This document shows positions 7,217 through 15,404 of a stretch of DNA of 17,516 bases, piece after piece. The notes below the pieces were generated by a model that saw nothing but the letters and a program-made list of their open reading frames with translations, made no database searches and was not told the DNA's origin. The stretch covers positions 1 to 17,516 of the forward strand of contig DATICE010000268.1 of assembly GCA_035456985.1 (NCBI GenBank). The letters run 5' to 3'. The position numbers were made by a program, and so were the translations under genes. The number at the start of each line of letters is the position of its first letter. Within the stretch, counting starts at the first letter, position 1. The stretch comes from SG8-41 sp035456985. GTDB lineage: Bacteria; Pseudomonadota; Gammaproteobacteria; Burkholderiales; SG8-41.

Positions 7217-10096
7217 TTACGACCGGCGCGGGTTCAAGTAAACCACACCCGCCAGATCCGCACTCGGCCGCTTTGCGACCTTGACGAGCAGGGGGTGATC
7301 GGCGCGCGGCCGCTCCAGGTAGTAGCCCTGCACGCAGTCCACGCCAAACCCGCGCAGCATGATGATCGTCTCCTCGTCCTCCACGCACTCGGCGATGGTG
7401 GTGCGGTGGAGCCCCCGCGCAACCGTCACCATTGCTTTCACGAACAGCTGGTTGTCGTGCTCCTTGGGGAGGTTGCGGATGAACAGCCCGTCGATCTTGA
7501 CCGAATCCACCTGCAGGTGCTTCAGGTAGGCGAACGAGGAGAAGCCGGTGCCGAAGTCGTCGAGCGACACGCCGCAGCCGGCCTGGTGCAGCGCGTCGAT
7601 GAAGCGCTGGGCGTCGTGCAGGTCCGACACCGCGGAGGTCTCGGTCAGCTCCACGATCAACCGCCGCGGCGCAACCCCGCAGCGCTTGAGCTCCGCGGCG
7701 ATGAACTGGGGCAGCAGCGGCTCGTCGAAGGAGCGCCCCGAGATGTTGACCGCGAGCGCCGGGACTGAGTCCACGTCCGCCAGCAGCTCGATCGCCTGGC
7801 GCAGCACCCAGCGATCGATGTCGAGGATCTTGCCCGATTTTTCCGCCACCGGGATGAACTGGCCGGGCATGAGCAGCACCTTCGGGTCGTCCTTGTCGCG
7901 CATGCGCACCAGCACCTCGAAGTGCGAGAGCGCGCGGTTGCCCGCCGCGTACACTCCCTGGAAATGCAGCTCCATCAGGTCGTTCTCGAGCGCGTGCAGG
8001 ATGCGGTCGTTCCAGGACATGCGCTTCACCATCTGGGAGGTGGTATCGAGGTCGCTGCGGTAGATGCGCCAAGCGTTCTTGCCCGCCTCCTTCGCCTGGT
8101 ACATCGCGGTGTCCGCCCGCGCGATCAGGTCCTCCGCGTTGTCCGCGTGCTGCGGATACACGGCGATGCCGAGCGAGCTCGTCAGCCGCAGGCTCTGGCC
8201 CTCGAACTGGAAGCGCACCATCGCGATCGAGCGCGTGATGCGCTCGGCGAGCACACGCAGCATTTCCTCCGAGATCTCGGGCACCAGGATCGCGAACTCG
8301 TCGCCTCCCAGGCGCGCGAACATCTCGTTGCGCCGCACCTGCCCCGCCACCTCGCCCGCCACGCGGATCAGCATCGCGTCGCCGGCGCGGTGGCCGAAGG
8401 TGTCGTTGATGTACTTGAAATCATCGAGATCGAAGAACAGCAGCGCCACCCGCGAGCCGTGGCGCTGGGCGTCCGCGATCATGCGCGCGAGCTCCTCGTT
8501 GAAGCGGTGCCGGTTGAAGAGTCCGGTCAGCGCGTCGCGCTCGGCGAGGTAGATCAGCTGGTCCGCGGTCTGGCGCTCGCGGGTGACGTCCTGGAACAGC
8601 CACAGGTGGCCGACCGGCCGGCCGTAGACGTCCTCCACGGAGTGCACCTGCTGGGTGATAAGGCGTCCGTCCGCCATCGGGATTTCGAGCGCGCCCTCGA
8701 TCTCGCCCTCGCGCGGCAGCAGCAGGACGCGCTTGCCGTGCTCCTCGGGACGCGAAAGCGCGCATGCCGAGGTGGCCAGAACTTCCTTGGAGCTCCTGCC
8801 GATCAGGCGCGTGCCCGGCGCGATCATCCAGATGCGGGTGAAGGCGGGATTGGTGTAGACGACCTTGTTGTCGGGCGACACGAACAGGATGCCGGTTTCC
8901 ATCACCCCCAGCAGCGCCGAGAGCCGCGCGTGCTCGTCCTGCGCCCGCGTAAGGTACTCCTTCTGTACGACGTGCGAATCGCGCAGCTCGACCACCGTCG
9001 CCTCCAGGCGCTGCTCGGCCTCCTTGCGCTGGGTGATATCGCGGATGCTGATGCGGATGCCGAGATAGCCGCCGCGGCTGTCGTAGATCGGGCGCCAGTC
9101 GGCGGCGGCCCAGAATCCCGAGCCGTCCTTGCGCCTGGCGCGGAACTCGTAGTCCTGCCCGGTGTTGCCGCGCAGCGCGCGCCGGATCTGCCGGACCGTG
9201 CGCGTCGCGTCCTGCTCGTCGATGAAAGGCGCGGGAAAGTTCTCGGTCGCCAGGCACTCCTCCGGCGTGTAGCCGAACATGTCGAGCACCCGCGGGTTGA
9301 TCCAGATGAGCTTCCCCTCCGGGCTGATCCAAAGCTCGCAGTCGTAACTGTAGTCGGCGATTGCGCTGAACTTGGCCTCGTTCTCGGCAAGCGCCTTGAT
9401 CCGGCTCTGCAGGGTGGAGGCCATCGAGTTGAACGCGTGGGTAAGCTTGCCCACCTCGTCGCCGCTCTCCACCGGCAGCCGCACGTTGAGATCCCCCTCC
9501 GCCAGGTTTTCGCTCGCCTTGGTGAGCTGGGCAAGATTGCGGGTGAGCCAGAACGACAGCGCGATCATCGACAGAACGGACAGGATCAGGGCAAAGCCGC
9601 CGATCGCGAGGTTTTCCCGGATGAGCTCGGCGCGTGCGGCGCGCATGAATGCGGTGGACACGCCGAAATGCAGGCGTCCGATCCGTATTCCCGCGGACTC
9701 GATTTCCACCGCGGTGTTTATGCGTTCGCTCGCCAGGAAAAGCGCCGCAGCGGACGAGTCTGCGGCCGCGGGCAGCGGCGCGCCTTCGTCCCAGCCCGCG
9801 CTCGCCACGATGTTGTCGTTGTGGTCGACGAGCACCAGGTAGGTAATGCCGCTGTCGCTGCGCACGCGCTCGAGAATCTGGATGATCGCCCGGTACTGGC
9901 GGCTGGCGAGCGGCACCGACAGCGCCGCGTTGAGCAGCTGCTTCTGCTCCTGGAGGTGGATTCGCGCGCGCTCCTGGAGCTTCTTGTCCATGACGCTGAT
10001 GCCGTCGGCGATCAGCAGGCCCAGCATCATGGCGTTCACCAGCACGCCCGCGAGCAGCAGCCGCGTGCGCAGCGACAGCGTGACGGGCAGCTTCAT
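7217..10096 (-). CDS. Membrane-bound bifunctional c-di-GMP protein (sensor-HAMP-PAS-PAS-GGDEF-EAL)
   Basis: A 959-residue inner-membrane signalling protein with both a cyclic di-GMP synthase and a phosphodiesterase domain. Order: transmembrane helix about 13-33, periplasmic sensor about 34-160, second helix 163-185, HAMP about 185-237, PAS about 240-360, PAS about 390-510, GGDEF about 515-680 and EAL about 695-940. The synthase signature GGDEF is intact at 597-601. The product-inhibition site has RRNE at 588-591 in place of RxxD. In the EAL domain the signature is EVL (727-729), and the metal and catalytic residues expected of active enzymes are all present: E727, N784, E816, D846, D847, K867, E903 and Q923. 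The usual QPI is QGV at 713-715. The ATG at 10094-10096 begins four bases after the argA stop, so co-translation with argA is likely. Ligand and net activity are unknown. Confidence 0.93.
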   Translation of the reverse strand: MKLPVTLSLRTRLLLAGVLVNAMMLGLLIADGISVMDKKLQERARIHLQEQKQLLNAALSVPLASRQYRAIIQILERVRSDSGITYLVLVDHNDNIVASAGWDEGAPLPAAADSSAAALFLASERINTAVEIESAGIRIGRLHFGVSTAFMRAARAELIRENLAIGGFALILSVLSMIALSFWLTRNLAQLTKASENLAEGDLNVRLPVESGDEVGKLTHAFNSMASTLQSRIKALAENEAKFSAIADYSYDCELWISPEGKLIWINPRVLDMFGYTPEECLATENFPAPFIDEQDATRTVRQIRRALRGNTGQDYEFRARRKDGSGFWAAADWRPIYDSRGGYLGIRISIRDITQRKEAEQRLEATVVELRDSHVVQKEYLTRAQDEHARLSALLGVMETGILFVSPDNKVVYTNPAFTRIWMIAPGTRLIGRSSKEVLATSACALSRPEEHGKRVLLLPREGEIEGALEIPMADGRLITQQVHSVEDVYGRPVGHLWLFQDVTRERQTADQLIYLAERDALTGLFNRHRFNEELARMIADAQRHGSRVALLFFDLDDFKYINDTFGHRAGDAMLIRVAGEVAGQVRRNEMFARLGGDEFAILVPEISEEMLRVLAERITRSIAMVRFQFEGQSLRLTSSLGIAVYPQHADNAEDLIARADTAMYQAKEAGKNAWRIYRSDLDTTSQMVKRMSWNDRILHALENDLMELHFQGVYAAGNRALSHFEVLVRMRDKDDPKVLLMPGQFIPVAEKSGKILDIDRWVLRQAIELLADVDSVPALAVNISGRSFDEPLLPQFIAAELKRCGVAPRRLIVELTETSAVSDLHDAQRFIDALHQAGCGVSLDDFGTGFSSFAYLKHLQVDSVKIDGLFIRNLPKEHDNQLFVKAMVTVARGLHRTTIAECVEDEETIIMLRGFGVDCVQGYYLERPRADHPLLVKVAKRPSADLAGVVYLNPRRS

Positions 10097-10100
10097 GGGG

Positions 10101-11474
10101 CTAGATCCGCTTCACCAGCACGACCGAGCGCCGCTGGTAGTTGTAGAGCGAGCGCTTCCGGCGCGGCAGCTCCCCCACGCCCACTTCGTCGAAGCCGCGT
10201 TCGACGAACCAGTGCTCCGCCCGCGTGGTGAGTACGAACAGGCGCTTCAGCTTTCCCCGGCGCGCGCGCGCCTCGATCTCGGTCAGGAGCCGCTCGCCGG
10301 CGCCGGCGTTGCGGAACTCAGGATGCACGACGAGACAGGCAAGCTCTCCTGCGCGCTCGTCGGGGAACGGATAGAGCGCGGCGCAGCCGACCGCCAGCTT
10401 GTCGTGCTCGAGCACCACGAAGCGCCCGATCTCCCGCTCAAGCCGGTCGCGCCCCCGCTTCACGAGAATCCCCTCGGCCTCGAGCGGCTCGATCAGCCGC
10501 AGGATGCCGCCGATGTCCTCGATCTTCGCCGGCCGCAGCGTCTCGATCGGGTCGGGCGTCAGCATGGTGCCGACACCCTTGTGGGTGAAGAGCTCGAGCA
10601 GCAGTCCGTCGTCGACCTGCCCGGAGATAAGGTGCGCGCGCTTCACGCCGCTCTCGCAGGCCCGCACTGCGTGCGGAAGGTAGAGCCGCACCTCGTTGTT
10701 GGCCCCCTCTGCCTTTGCCAGCAGCGCCTGCGCTTGGCGCACGGTCAGGTCCCGCAGCAGCTCGCCGCGGCGCCCCGTGACTCCGATCGCCTCCATGAGA
10801 AACATCAGCTTTTCTGCCTTGAGCGCGGCGGCAGTGGCGGCGGCGACGTCCTCAAGCGCCAGATTGAATACCTCGCCGCTGCGCGAGTAGCCCAGCGGAG
10901 AAAGCAGCACCAGCTCGTTGTCCTCGAGCCGCTTGTGGATCGCGGCAGCATCTACCCTCCGCACTTCGCCGGTGTGCATGAGATCCACCCCGTCCACCAC
11001 CCCAATCGGCTTGGCGGTGATGAAGTTGCCGCTCGCCACCCGGATGTCCGCCCCCGCCATCGGCGAGTTGGGCAGCCCCATCGAGAGCGCCGCCTCGATT
11101 TCGACGCGCAGGCGCCCGCTCGCCTCCTTGGCGCAGGCGAGCGCCACCTCGTCGGTGACGCGCAGGCCCTCGTGAAACCGGGCGCGGTGCCGGCGCTCCT
11201 TGAGCTTTGCTTCGATCTGCAGGCGCGCGCCGTGCACCAGCACGAGCCGCACTCCGAGGGCAGCGAGGAGATTTAAATCCTGGGCGAGGTCGAAGAATCG
11301 GCCGTCGGCAACGACTTCGCCGCCGAACGCGATGACGAAGGTCTTGCCGCGGAACGCGTGGATGTAGGGCGCGACCGATTGGAACCAGTCGATGAAACGG
11401 TCCTGGCTCGACAGCCGCTGGCGCCGCGGCACTTGCGGCGGCGGCGTTTCACTCGGGCCGATGACTGCCGTCAC
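10101..11474 (-). CDS. argA: Amino-acid N-acetyltransferase (N-acetylglutamate synthase)
   Basis: Makes N-acetylglutamate from acetyl-CoA and glutamate, the first step of arginine synthesis. An amino-acid-kinase-like domain comes first (KTFVIAFGGE near residues 44-53, LVLVHGARLQIE at about 78-89), which carries arginine feedback in the family, then a GNAT acetyltransferase domain from about 310, with the acetyl-CoA loop RNAGAG near 388-393. The frame is open to a GTG at 11574-11576, but a TAGAAT -10 box lies inside that extension and its 34 residues look non-coding. I therefore prefer the GTG at 11472-11474, which gives 457 residues, close to the E. coli 443. The ribosome site is weak (AAGG with a short spacer). 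It follows rsmE on the same strand and is followed four bases later by the GGDEF/EAL gene. Confidence 0.94.
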   Translation of the reverse strand: MTAVIGPSETPPPQVPRRQRLSSQDRFIDWFQSVAPYIHAFRGKTFVIAFGGEVVADGRFFDLAQDLNLLAALGVRLVLVHGARLQIEAKLKERRHRARFHEGLRVTDEVALACAKEASGRLRVEIEAALSMGLPNSPMAGADIRVASGNFITAKPIGVVDGVDLMHTGEVRRVDAAAIHKRLEDNELVLLSPLGYSRSGEVFNLALEDVAAATAAALKAEKLMFLMEAIGVTGRRGELLRDLTVRQAQALLAKAEGANNEVRLYLPHAVRACESGVKRAHLISGQVDDGLLLELFTHKGVGTMLTPDPIETLRPAKIEDIGGILRLIEPLEAEGILVKRGRDRLEREIGRFVVLEHDKLAVGCAALYPFPDERAGELACLVVHPEFRNAGAGERLLTEIEARARRGKLKRLFVLTTRAEHWFVERGFDEVGVGELPRRKRSLYNYQRRSVVLVKRI

Positions 11475-11510
11475 GGCCTTGTCACTCGTCTTGGAAATCG
11501 GCGGCCTCCC

Positions 11511-11542
11511 GGAGACCCGAAGGGGCTGCCCCCTGTGGCTCC
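11511..11542 (-). other. Folded leader candidate upstream of argA
   Basis: On the minus strand GGAGCC and GGGTCTCC pair around an inner hairpin, GGGG-GCAG-CCCC. The structure begins a few bases after the predicted transcription start (about 11548) and ends about 36 bases before the preferred argA GTG. It matches no riboswitch that I recognise. It is seen by eye only; folding energy was not computed. Confidence 0.3.
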
Positions 11543-11554
11543 CTGCGGAAACGC

Positions 11555-11560
11555 ATTCTA
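11555..11560 (-). promoter_or_regulatory. Likely -10 box of argA promoter
   Basis: TAGAAT on the minus strand in a GGTAGAATGCG context, a form common in front of genes of GC-rich proteobacteria. No good -35 hexamer is found. It lies about 80 bases before the preferred argA start and inside the longest possible reading frame, which argues that the longest frame is not the true start. Confidence 0.45.
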
Positions 11561-11614
11561 CCGCTTTTTCAAGCACATAGTACGCGAAATTGAAGCGTTA
11601 GGAAAGGTATGACG

Positions 11615-11641
11615 CGCCGTTTATCACGGCGAGGTCGCCGT
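11615..11641. other. Three-segment alternative hairpin between rsmE and argA
   Basis: On the plus strand CGCCGT (11615-11620), ACGGCGA (11626-11632) and TCGCCGT (11635-11641) are arranged so that the middle segment can pair perfectly with either neighbour, with loops of five and two bases. It lies seven bases after the rsmE stop in the 3' untranslated part. There is no T-run beyond it on the minus strand, so it is not a standard terminator. Confidence 0.4.
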
Positions 11642-11647
11642 TCACCA

Positions 11648-12382
11648 TTAAAAATCCCCCCACAGGGCCTGCATCGCCGCAAGCGCCGCGACGGCGGCGG
11701 TTTCGGTACGCAGCACGCGCGGACCCAGACGCACTGCGACGAAGCCGGCTGCCACCGCCGCGCGCTCTTCCCCGGGGGTAAGGCCGCCCTCGGGGCCCGC
11801 AAGCAGCACGATTGCGCCCGCCGGCCGGCCGAGCTCGCGCAGGCCGCGCGTTGCGCGCGGCGACAGCAGCACCCGCTGCTCGCCGGTCGAAGAAGCGGCA
11901 CGGGCGGCGAGAAACGCATCGAGCCGTGCGAGCGGCGGAATCCGCGGCACGCGATTGCGACCACACTGCTCGCAGGCCGCGATCGCTACCGCCTGCCAGT
12001 GCGCGAGGCGTTTCGGCGCTCGCTCCGCGGACAGCCGCACGACGCTGCGTTGCGTTTCCAGCGGCTGGATCGCGGCGACCCCGAGCTCGACTGCTTTCTG
12101 GATCGTGTAATCCATGCGCTCGCCTCCCGATACCGCTTGAGCGAGCGTCACGGCGAACGGCGATTCGCGGTCCACGTCCTCCTGCCCGGTCACGTTGAGC
12201 GCGCAGCGAGCGCGGCTCGCTTCGAGCACCACTGCTGCGTACTCCACGCCGTCGCCGTTGAAGAGGATCACCGGGTCGCCCTTCGTCAACCGCAGCACCT
12301 GCAGCGCATGGTGCGCCTGCCGTGGCGGCAGGGTACACAAGCGCCCCGGTGCGAGTTCGCCGGGAAAATACATGCGCGTCAC
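11648..12382 (-). CDS. rsmE: 16S rRNA (uracil(1498)-N3)-methyltransferase
   Basis: Methylates N3 of U1498 in 16S rRNA using S-adenosylmethionine. It has an N-terminal PUA-like RNA-binding part (about 1-70) and a C-terminal SPOUT domain with the trefoil knot. Knot motifs are LLAGPEGGLT around residues 193-202 and RLGPRVLRTETAA at about 218-230; QAVSGGERMDYTIQKAVELG near 82-101 is also typical. The frame is open to a GTG at 12416-12418, but the GTG at 12380-12382 gives MTRMYFPGEL and 244 residues, matching E. coli RsmE (243). An ATG at 12398-12400 is an alternative. The ribosome site is weak for all of them. It is divergent from trkA, and argA follows on the same strand after a gap of about 170 bases (71 bases if the longest argA frame were used). 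Confidence 0.94.
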   Translation of the reverse strand: MTRMYFPGELAPGRLCTLPPRQAHHALQVLRLTKGDPVILFNGDGVEYAAVVLEASRARCALNVTGQEDVDRESPFAVTLAQAVSGGERMDYTIQKAVELGVAAIQPLETQRSVVRLSAERAPKRLAHWQAVAIAACEQCGRNRVPRIPPLARLDAFLAARAASSTGEQRVLLSPRATRGLRELGRPAGAIVLLAGPEGGLTPGEERAAVAAGFVAVRLGPRVLRTETAAVAALAAMQALWGDF

Positions 12383-12454
12383 GGGCTTGCCGCCGGTCAT
12401 CGAAACCGAGTATGCCACGCCGGCCGCGCCCGCCCGCTGCAGAGCAATCAGGAC

Positions 12455-12460
12455 TAGAAT
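12455..12460 (+). promoter_or_regulatory. Likely -10 box of trkA promoter
   Basis: TAGAAT on the plus strand, 23 bases before the trkA TTG. The expected RNA start is near 12467, followed by the ribosome site AGAGGGG at 12472-12478. The -35 position does not match the consensus well. The same TAGAAT core appears upstream of argA. Confidence 0.45.
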
Positions 12461-12483
12461 CGCCTTCTTTCAGAGGGGCGCGA

Positions 12484-13869
12484 TTGAAGATTGTGATCCT
12501 GGGGGCCGGCCAGGTCGGCTCGACGGTCGCCGAAAGCCTGGTTTCGGAAGCGAACGACATCACGGTCGTGGACGTGGAGCCGACGCGTCTCGCAAAGCTC
12601 CAGGACCGGCTCGATTTGAGGACGGTCATCGGCAATGCCGCGCATCCCGCCGTGCTCGAACTGGCGGGCGCCCGCGACGCCGACCTGCTGGTGGCGGTTA
12701 CGCAGAGCGACGAGACCAACCTGGTGGCCTGCAAGCTCGCCGCGACCCTCTTCAACATCCCGACCCGGGTCGCCCGTATCCGCGCGGCCGACTACCTGTC
12801 GCACCCCGAGATCTTCGCGGATGAAAACTTCGCCGTCGATCACTCGATCTGCCCGGAACAGATCCTGTGCGATTACATCGTGAAGCTGCTCGAGTTTCCG
12901 GAAGCGCTGCAGGTGCTCGAGTTCGCCGGCGGAAGAGTAAGTCTGGTCGCCGTGCGCGCGTTCCCCGGCGGGCCGCTGGTCGGGCGCGAGATCCAGTACG
13001 TGCGCCAGCACATGCCAGACGTGGACATGCGGGTCGCCGCGATCTTCCGGCAGGACAGCCCGATTGCGCCCGATGCCAGGACGTTAATCGAGGCCGACGA
13101 CGAAGTGTTCATCATCGCCGCCACCGCAAACATCCGCGGAGTTCTGCGCGAGCTGCGGCGCATGGACCAGCCGGTCAAACGCGTGATGATCGGCGGCGGT
13201 GGCAATATCGGGCGGCGCCTCGCGCGCGCAATCGAGGACCGCTACGAGGTCAAGATCATCGAGTACAGCAAACCCGGCGCAGAGCGCCTCGCGGCAGAGC
13301 TCGACCGGACGCTGGTGCTCGTGGGCGACGTCACCGACGAGCAGCTGCTCGAGACGGAGAACGCGGGCGAAATGGACGTCTACTGCGCGCTCACCAACGA
13401 CGACGAGACCAATATCATGTCGGCGCTGCTCGCCAAGCGCCGCGGCGCGCGCAAGGTGATCGCGCTCATCAACCGCGGTTCCTATGTCAACCTGCTGCAG
13501 GCGGGCCAGATCGACATCGCCATCTCGCCGGCGCAGACCACCATCGGCTCGTTGCTCGCCCACGTGCGCCGGGGCGATTGCGTCGCGGTGCATGCGCTGC
13601 GCCGCGGGGCGGCCGAAGCGCTGGAGCTGATCGCGCACGGCGATCTCAAGTCCTCGCGCGTCATCGGTCGCTCGATCGAGCAGCTCGAGCTGCCCAGGGG
13701 CGTGACCATCGGCGCCATCGTGCGCGGCAGGGACGACGGGAGCGAGGTCCTCATCGCCCATCACGACACGGTGATCGAGGCGGGAGACCACGTCATCGTG
13801 TTCGTCGTGAGCAAGGACCTGGTGCCCAGGGTCGAGAAGCTGTTCCAGGTGGACGTGAGCTACCTGTAG
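12484..13869 (+). CDS. trkA: Trk potassium uptake system regulatory subunit TrkA
   Basis: A peripheral cytoplasmic subunit that binds NAD(H) or nucleotides and gates the TrkH potassium channel. It has 461 residues against 458 in E. coli. It is made of two tandem RCK units. The first Rossmann loop is GAGQVG at 7-12 with the acidic D30 at the end of the second strand (ITVVD); the second loop is GGGGNIG at 237-243 with E260. Each is followed by an RCK_C segment. The start is a TTG at 12484-12486, chosen because it begins exactly at MKIVILGAGQVG as in the family and has AGAGGGG five bases upstream; the frame also runs open upstream, overlapping rsmE antisense, with no homologous character. trkH follows after seven bases, so the two subunits are almost surely co-expressed. 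Confidence 0.95.
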   Translation: MKIVILGAGQVGSTVAESLVSEANDITVVDVEPTRLAKLQDRLDLRTVIGNAAHPAVLELAGARDADLLVAVTQSDETNLVACKLAATLFNIPTRVARIRAADYLSHPEIFADENFAVDHSICPEQILCDYIVKLLEFPEALQVLEFAGGRVSLVAVRAFPGGPLVGREIQYVRQHMPDVDMRVAAIFRQDSPIAPDARTLIEADDEVFIIAATANIRGVLRELRRMDQPVKRVMIGGGGNIGRRLARAIEDRYEVKIIEYSKPGAERLAAELDRTLVLVGDVTDEQLLETENAGEMDVYCALTNDDETNIMSALLAKRRGARKVIALINRGSYVNLLQAGQIDIAISPAQTTIGSLLAHVRRGDCVAVHALRRGAAEALELIAHGDLKSSRVIGRSIEQLELPRGVTIGAIVRGRDDGSEVLIAHHDTVIEAGDHVIVFVVSKDLVPRVEKLFQVDVSYL

Positions 13870-13876
13870 CGGCCCC

Positions 13877-15331
13877 ATGACCTGGCTGCTCGCAGTATGG
13901 CCGGTGCTCGGGATCATCGCGATGGCGATGAGCCTGTCGCACCTGCTGCCCATCGCGATCTCGCTCATTGCCTGGGACGGCATGAGCGAGCTGTTTGCGG
14001 TCTCGATGGGGCTCAATTTCGCCCTGGGGTTTGTCCTGTGGCTCGTCACCCGCCGCCACCGCCGCGAGCTCCAGATACGCGAAGGGATACTGCTCATGAC
14101 GCTGGTCTGGATCGGGGGTGCGCTGTTCGCATGCTTCCCGCTGCTGGCAGGCATCGGGCTCTCGTTCACCGACGCCTATTTCGAGTCGATGTCGGCATTG
14201 ACAGCCACGGGTGCGACGCTGCTCGACGGGCTCGATTACCTGGCGCCATCGCTCATCGTCTGGCGGGCGCAGCTGCAATGGATCGGCGGCATGGGCGTCA
14301 TCGTGCTGGTGGTCGCCGTACTGCCCATGGTCGGCGTCGGTGGCCGCCAGATCTCGAAGGCGGAGATCCCGGGTCCGATGAAGGACGAGCAGCTGACTCC
14401 TCGCGTCACGCAGACCGCCAAGGGGCTATGGATCATCTACTTCGCGCTCACTGCTGCGTGCTTCGCAGCCTACCGCGCCGCGGGCATGTCCTGGCTGGAT
14501 GCCCTGGTCCACAGCTTTACTACCATTTCCCTCGGGGGTTTCTCGTCGCATGACGCGAGCCTCGCCCATTTCGGCTCCCTCGGCATCGAGCTCACCGCCA
14601 TCGTGTTCATGGTCCTCGCCGGGATCAACTTCGCGAGCCACTTCCGGGCATGGCAGGAACGAAGTGCGGCTGCCTACCGCCACGATTCCGAGCTGCCGTA
14701 CTACCTCGTCGTGCTGGCGGCGAGCGTCATCGGCATCACGCTGTTCCTGTGGGTAAACGGCGTCTATCCCGATTTCGCCACCACGGTGCGCTATGCCGCG
14801 TTCAACACGATCTCGATCGCCACCAACACCGGCTATGCCACGACGGACTACAACGAATGGCCAGTGTTCGCGCCGCTGTGGCTGATCTTCCTCGGCACCT
14901 TCGTCGCGTGCTCGGGCTCGGCGGGCGGCGGCATCAAGATGATCCGGGCGATGATCCTCTACCGCCAGGTCTACCGGGAGTTCACCAAGCTCGCCCATCC
15001 GAGCGCCGTCTCCCCCCTGAAGCTCGGCGACCGGGTCGTGCCCGACCAGGTCGTGTTCTCGGTGCTCGCGTTCTTCTTCGCCTGGCTCGCGACGCTGGTC
15101 AGCATGACGCTGCTGCTCACCCTGACCGGGCTCGACGCCATCACCGCGTTCTCCGCGATCGTGGCCTCGCTCAACAACATCGGCCCCGGCCTGCACCAGG
15201 TCGGGCCCGCGGGCAACTTCTCGGTGCTGACCGACCTTCAGACCTGGGTGTGCACCGCAACCATGCTGCTCGGGCGGCTGGAGCTCCTGACCGTGCTCGT
15301 CATCCTCACGCCCGCCTTCTGGCACAAGTAA
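13877..15331 (+). CDS. trkH: Trk potassium uptake system membrane subunit TrkH
   Basis: The inner-membrane potassium-conducting subunit, with 484 residues against 483 in E. coli. It has many hydrophobic helices and four pore loops whose filter segments are readable: TATGA at 109-113, SLGGF at 218-222, TNTGY at 316-320 and NIGPG at 434-438, each carrying the conserved glycine. GSAGGGIK (347-354) lies in the intramembrane gating loop after the third pore, and R467 in LLGRLELL is the conserved arginine of the last helix. The ATG at 13877 follows the trkA stop by seven bases. No Shine-Dalgarno sequence is obvious, suggesting translational coupling to trkA. A 119-base gap to yqgE ends the transcription unit. 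Confidence 0.96.
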   Translation: MTWLLAVWPVLGIIAMAMSLSHLLPIAISLIAWDGMSELFAVSMGLNFALGFVLWLVTRRHRRELQIREGILLMTLVWIGGALFACFPLLAGIGLSFTDAYFESMSALTATGATLLDGLDYLAPSLIVWRAQLQWIGGMGVIVLVVAVLPMVGVGGRQISKAEIPGPMKDEQLTPRVTQTAKGLWIIYFALTAACFAAYRAAGMSWLDALVHSFTTISLGGFSSHDASLAHFGSLGIELTAIVFMVLAGINFASHFRAWQERSAAAYRHDSELPYYLVVLAASVIGITLFLWVNGVYPDFATTVRYAAFNTISIATNTGYATTDYNEWPVFAPLWLIFLGTFVACSGSAGGGIKMIRAMILYRQVYREFTKLAHPSAVSPLKLGDRVVPDQVVFSVLAFFFAWLATLVSMTLLLTLTGLDAITAFSAIVASLNNIGPGLHQVGPAGNFSVLTDLQTWVCTATMLLGRLELLTVLVILTPAFWHK

Positions 15332-15342
15332 TCCCCGCGGCG

Positions 15343-15357
15343 CCCGGCCGGGCCGGG
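15343..15357 (+). terminator. GC-rich hairpin after trkH, weak terminator candidate
   Basis: CCCGGC-CGG-GCCGGG begins 12 bases after the trkH stop. The stem is perfect over six pairs but no T-run follows, so it is at best a poor or Rho-assisted end. The remaining 90 or so bases up to yqgE hold only the promoter described separately. Confidence 0.25.
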
Positions 15358-15404
15358 AGCAAACCGGGAATTGCGCGGTCGAAAGTGAGAATCGGGGCCG
15401 GCGA

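Noticed and set aside
7922..10231. A 769-residue open frame antisense to the GGDEF/EAL gene
   Set aside because: Its composition is rich in Arg, Ala, His and Leu, with no recognisable domain. Such long antisense frames are expected in GC-rich DNA opposite a real gene with strong third-position GC.
9846..11276. A 476-residue open frame antisense to argA and the start of the GGDEF/EAL gene
   Set aside because: Crosses two well-supported genes and has no domain of its own.
11569..11964. A 131-residue frame overlapping the end of rsmE
   Set aside because: It is in another frame of rsmE with no recognisable features.
12322..12483. An N-terminal extension of TrkA by 54 residues
   Set aside because: It overlaps the start of rsmE on the other strand, lies upstream of the TAGAAT box, and is not needed for the family length.
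14426..15325. A 299-residue open frame antisense to trkH, very rich in Glu, Arg and Gly
   Set aside because: The odd composition is the complement of hydrophobic TrkH codons, not a real charged protein.
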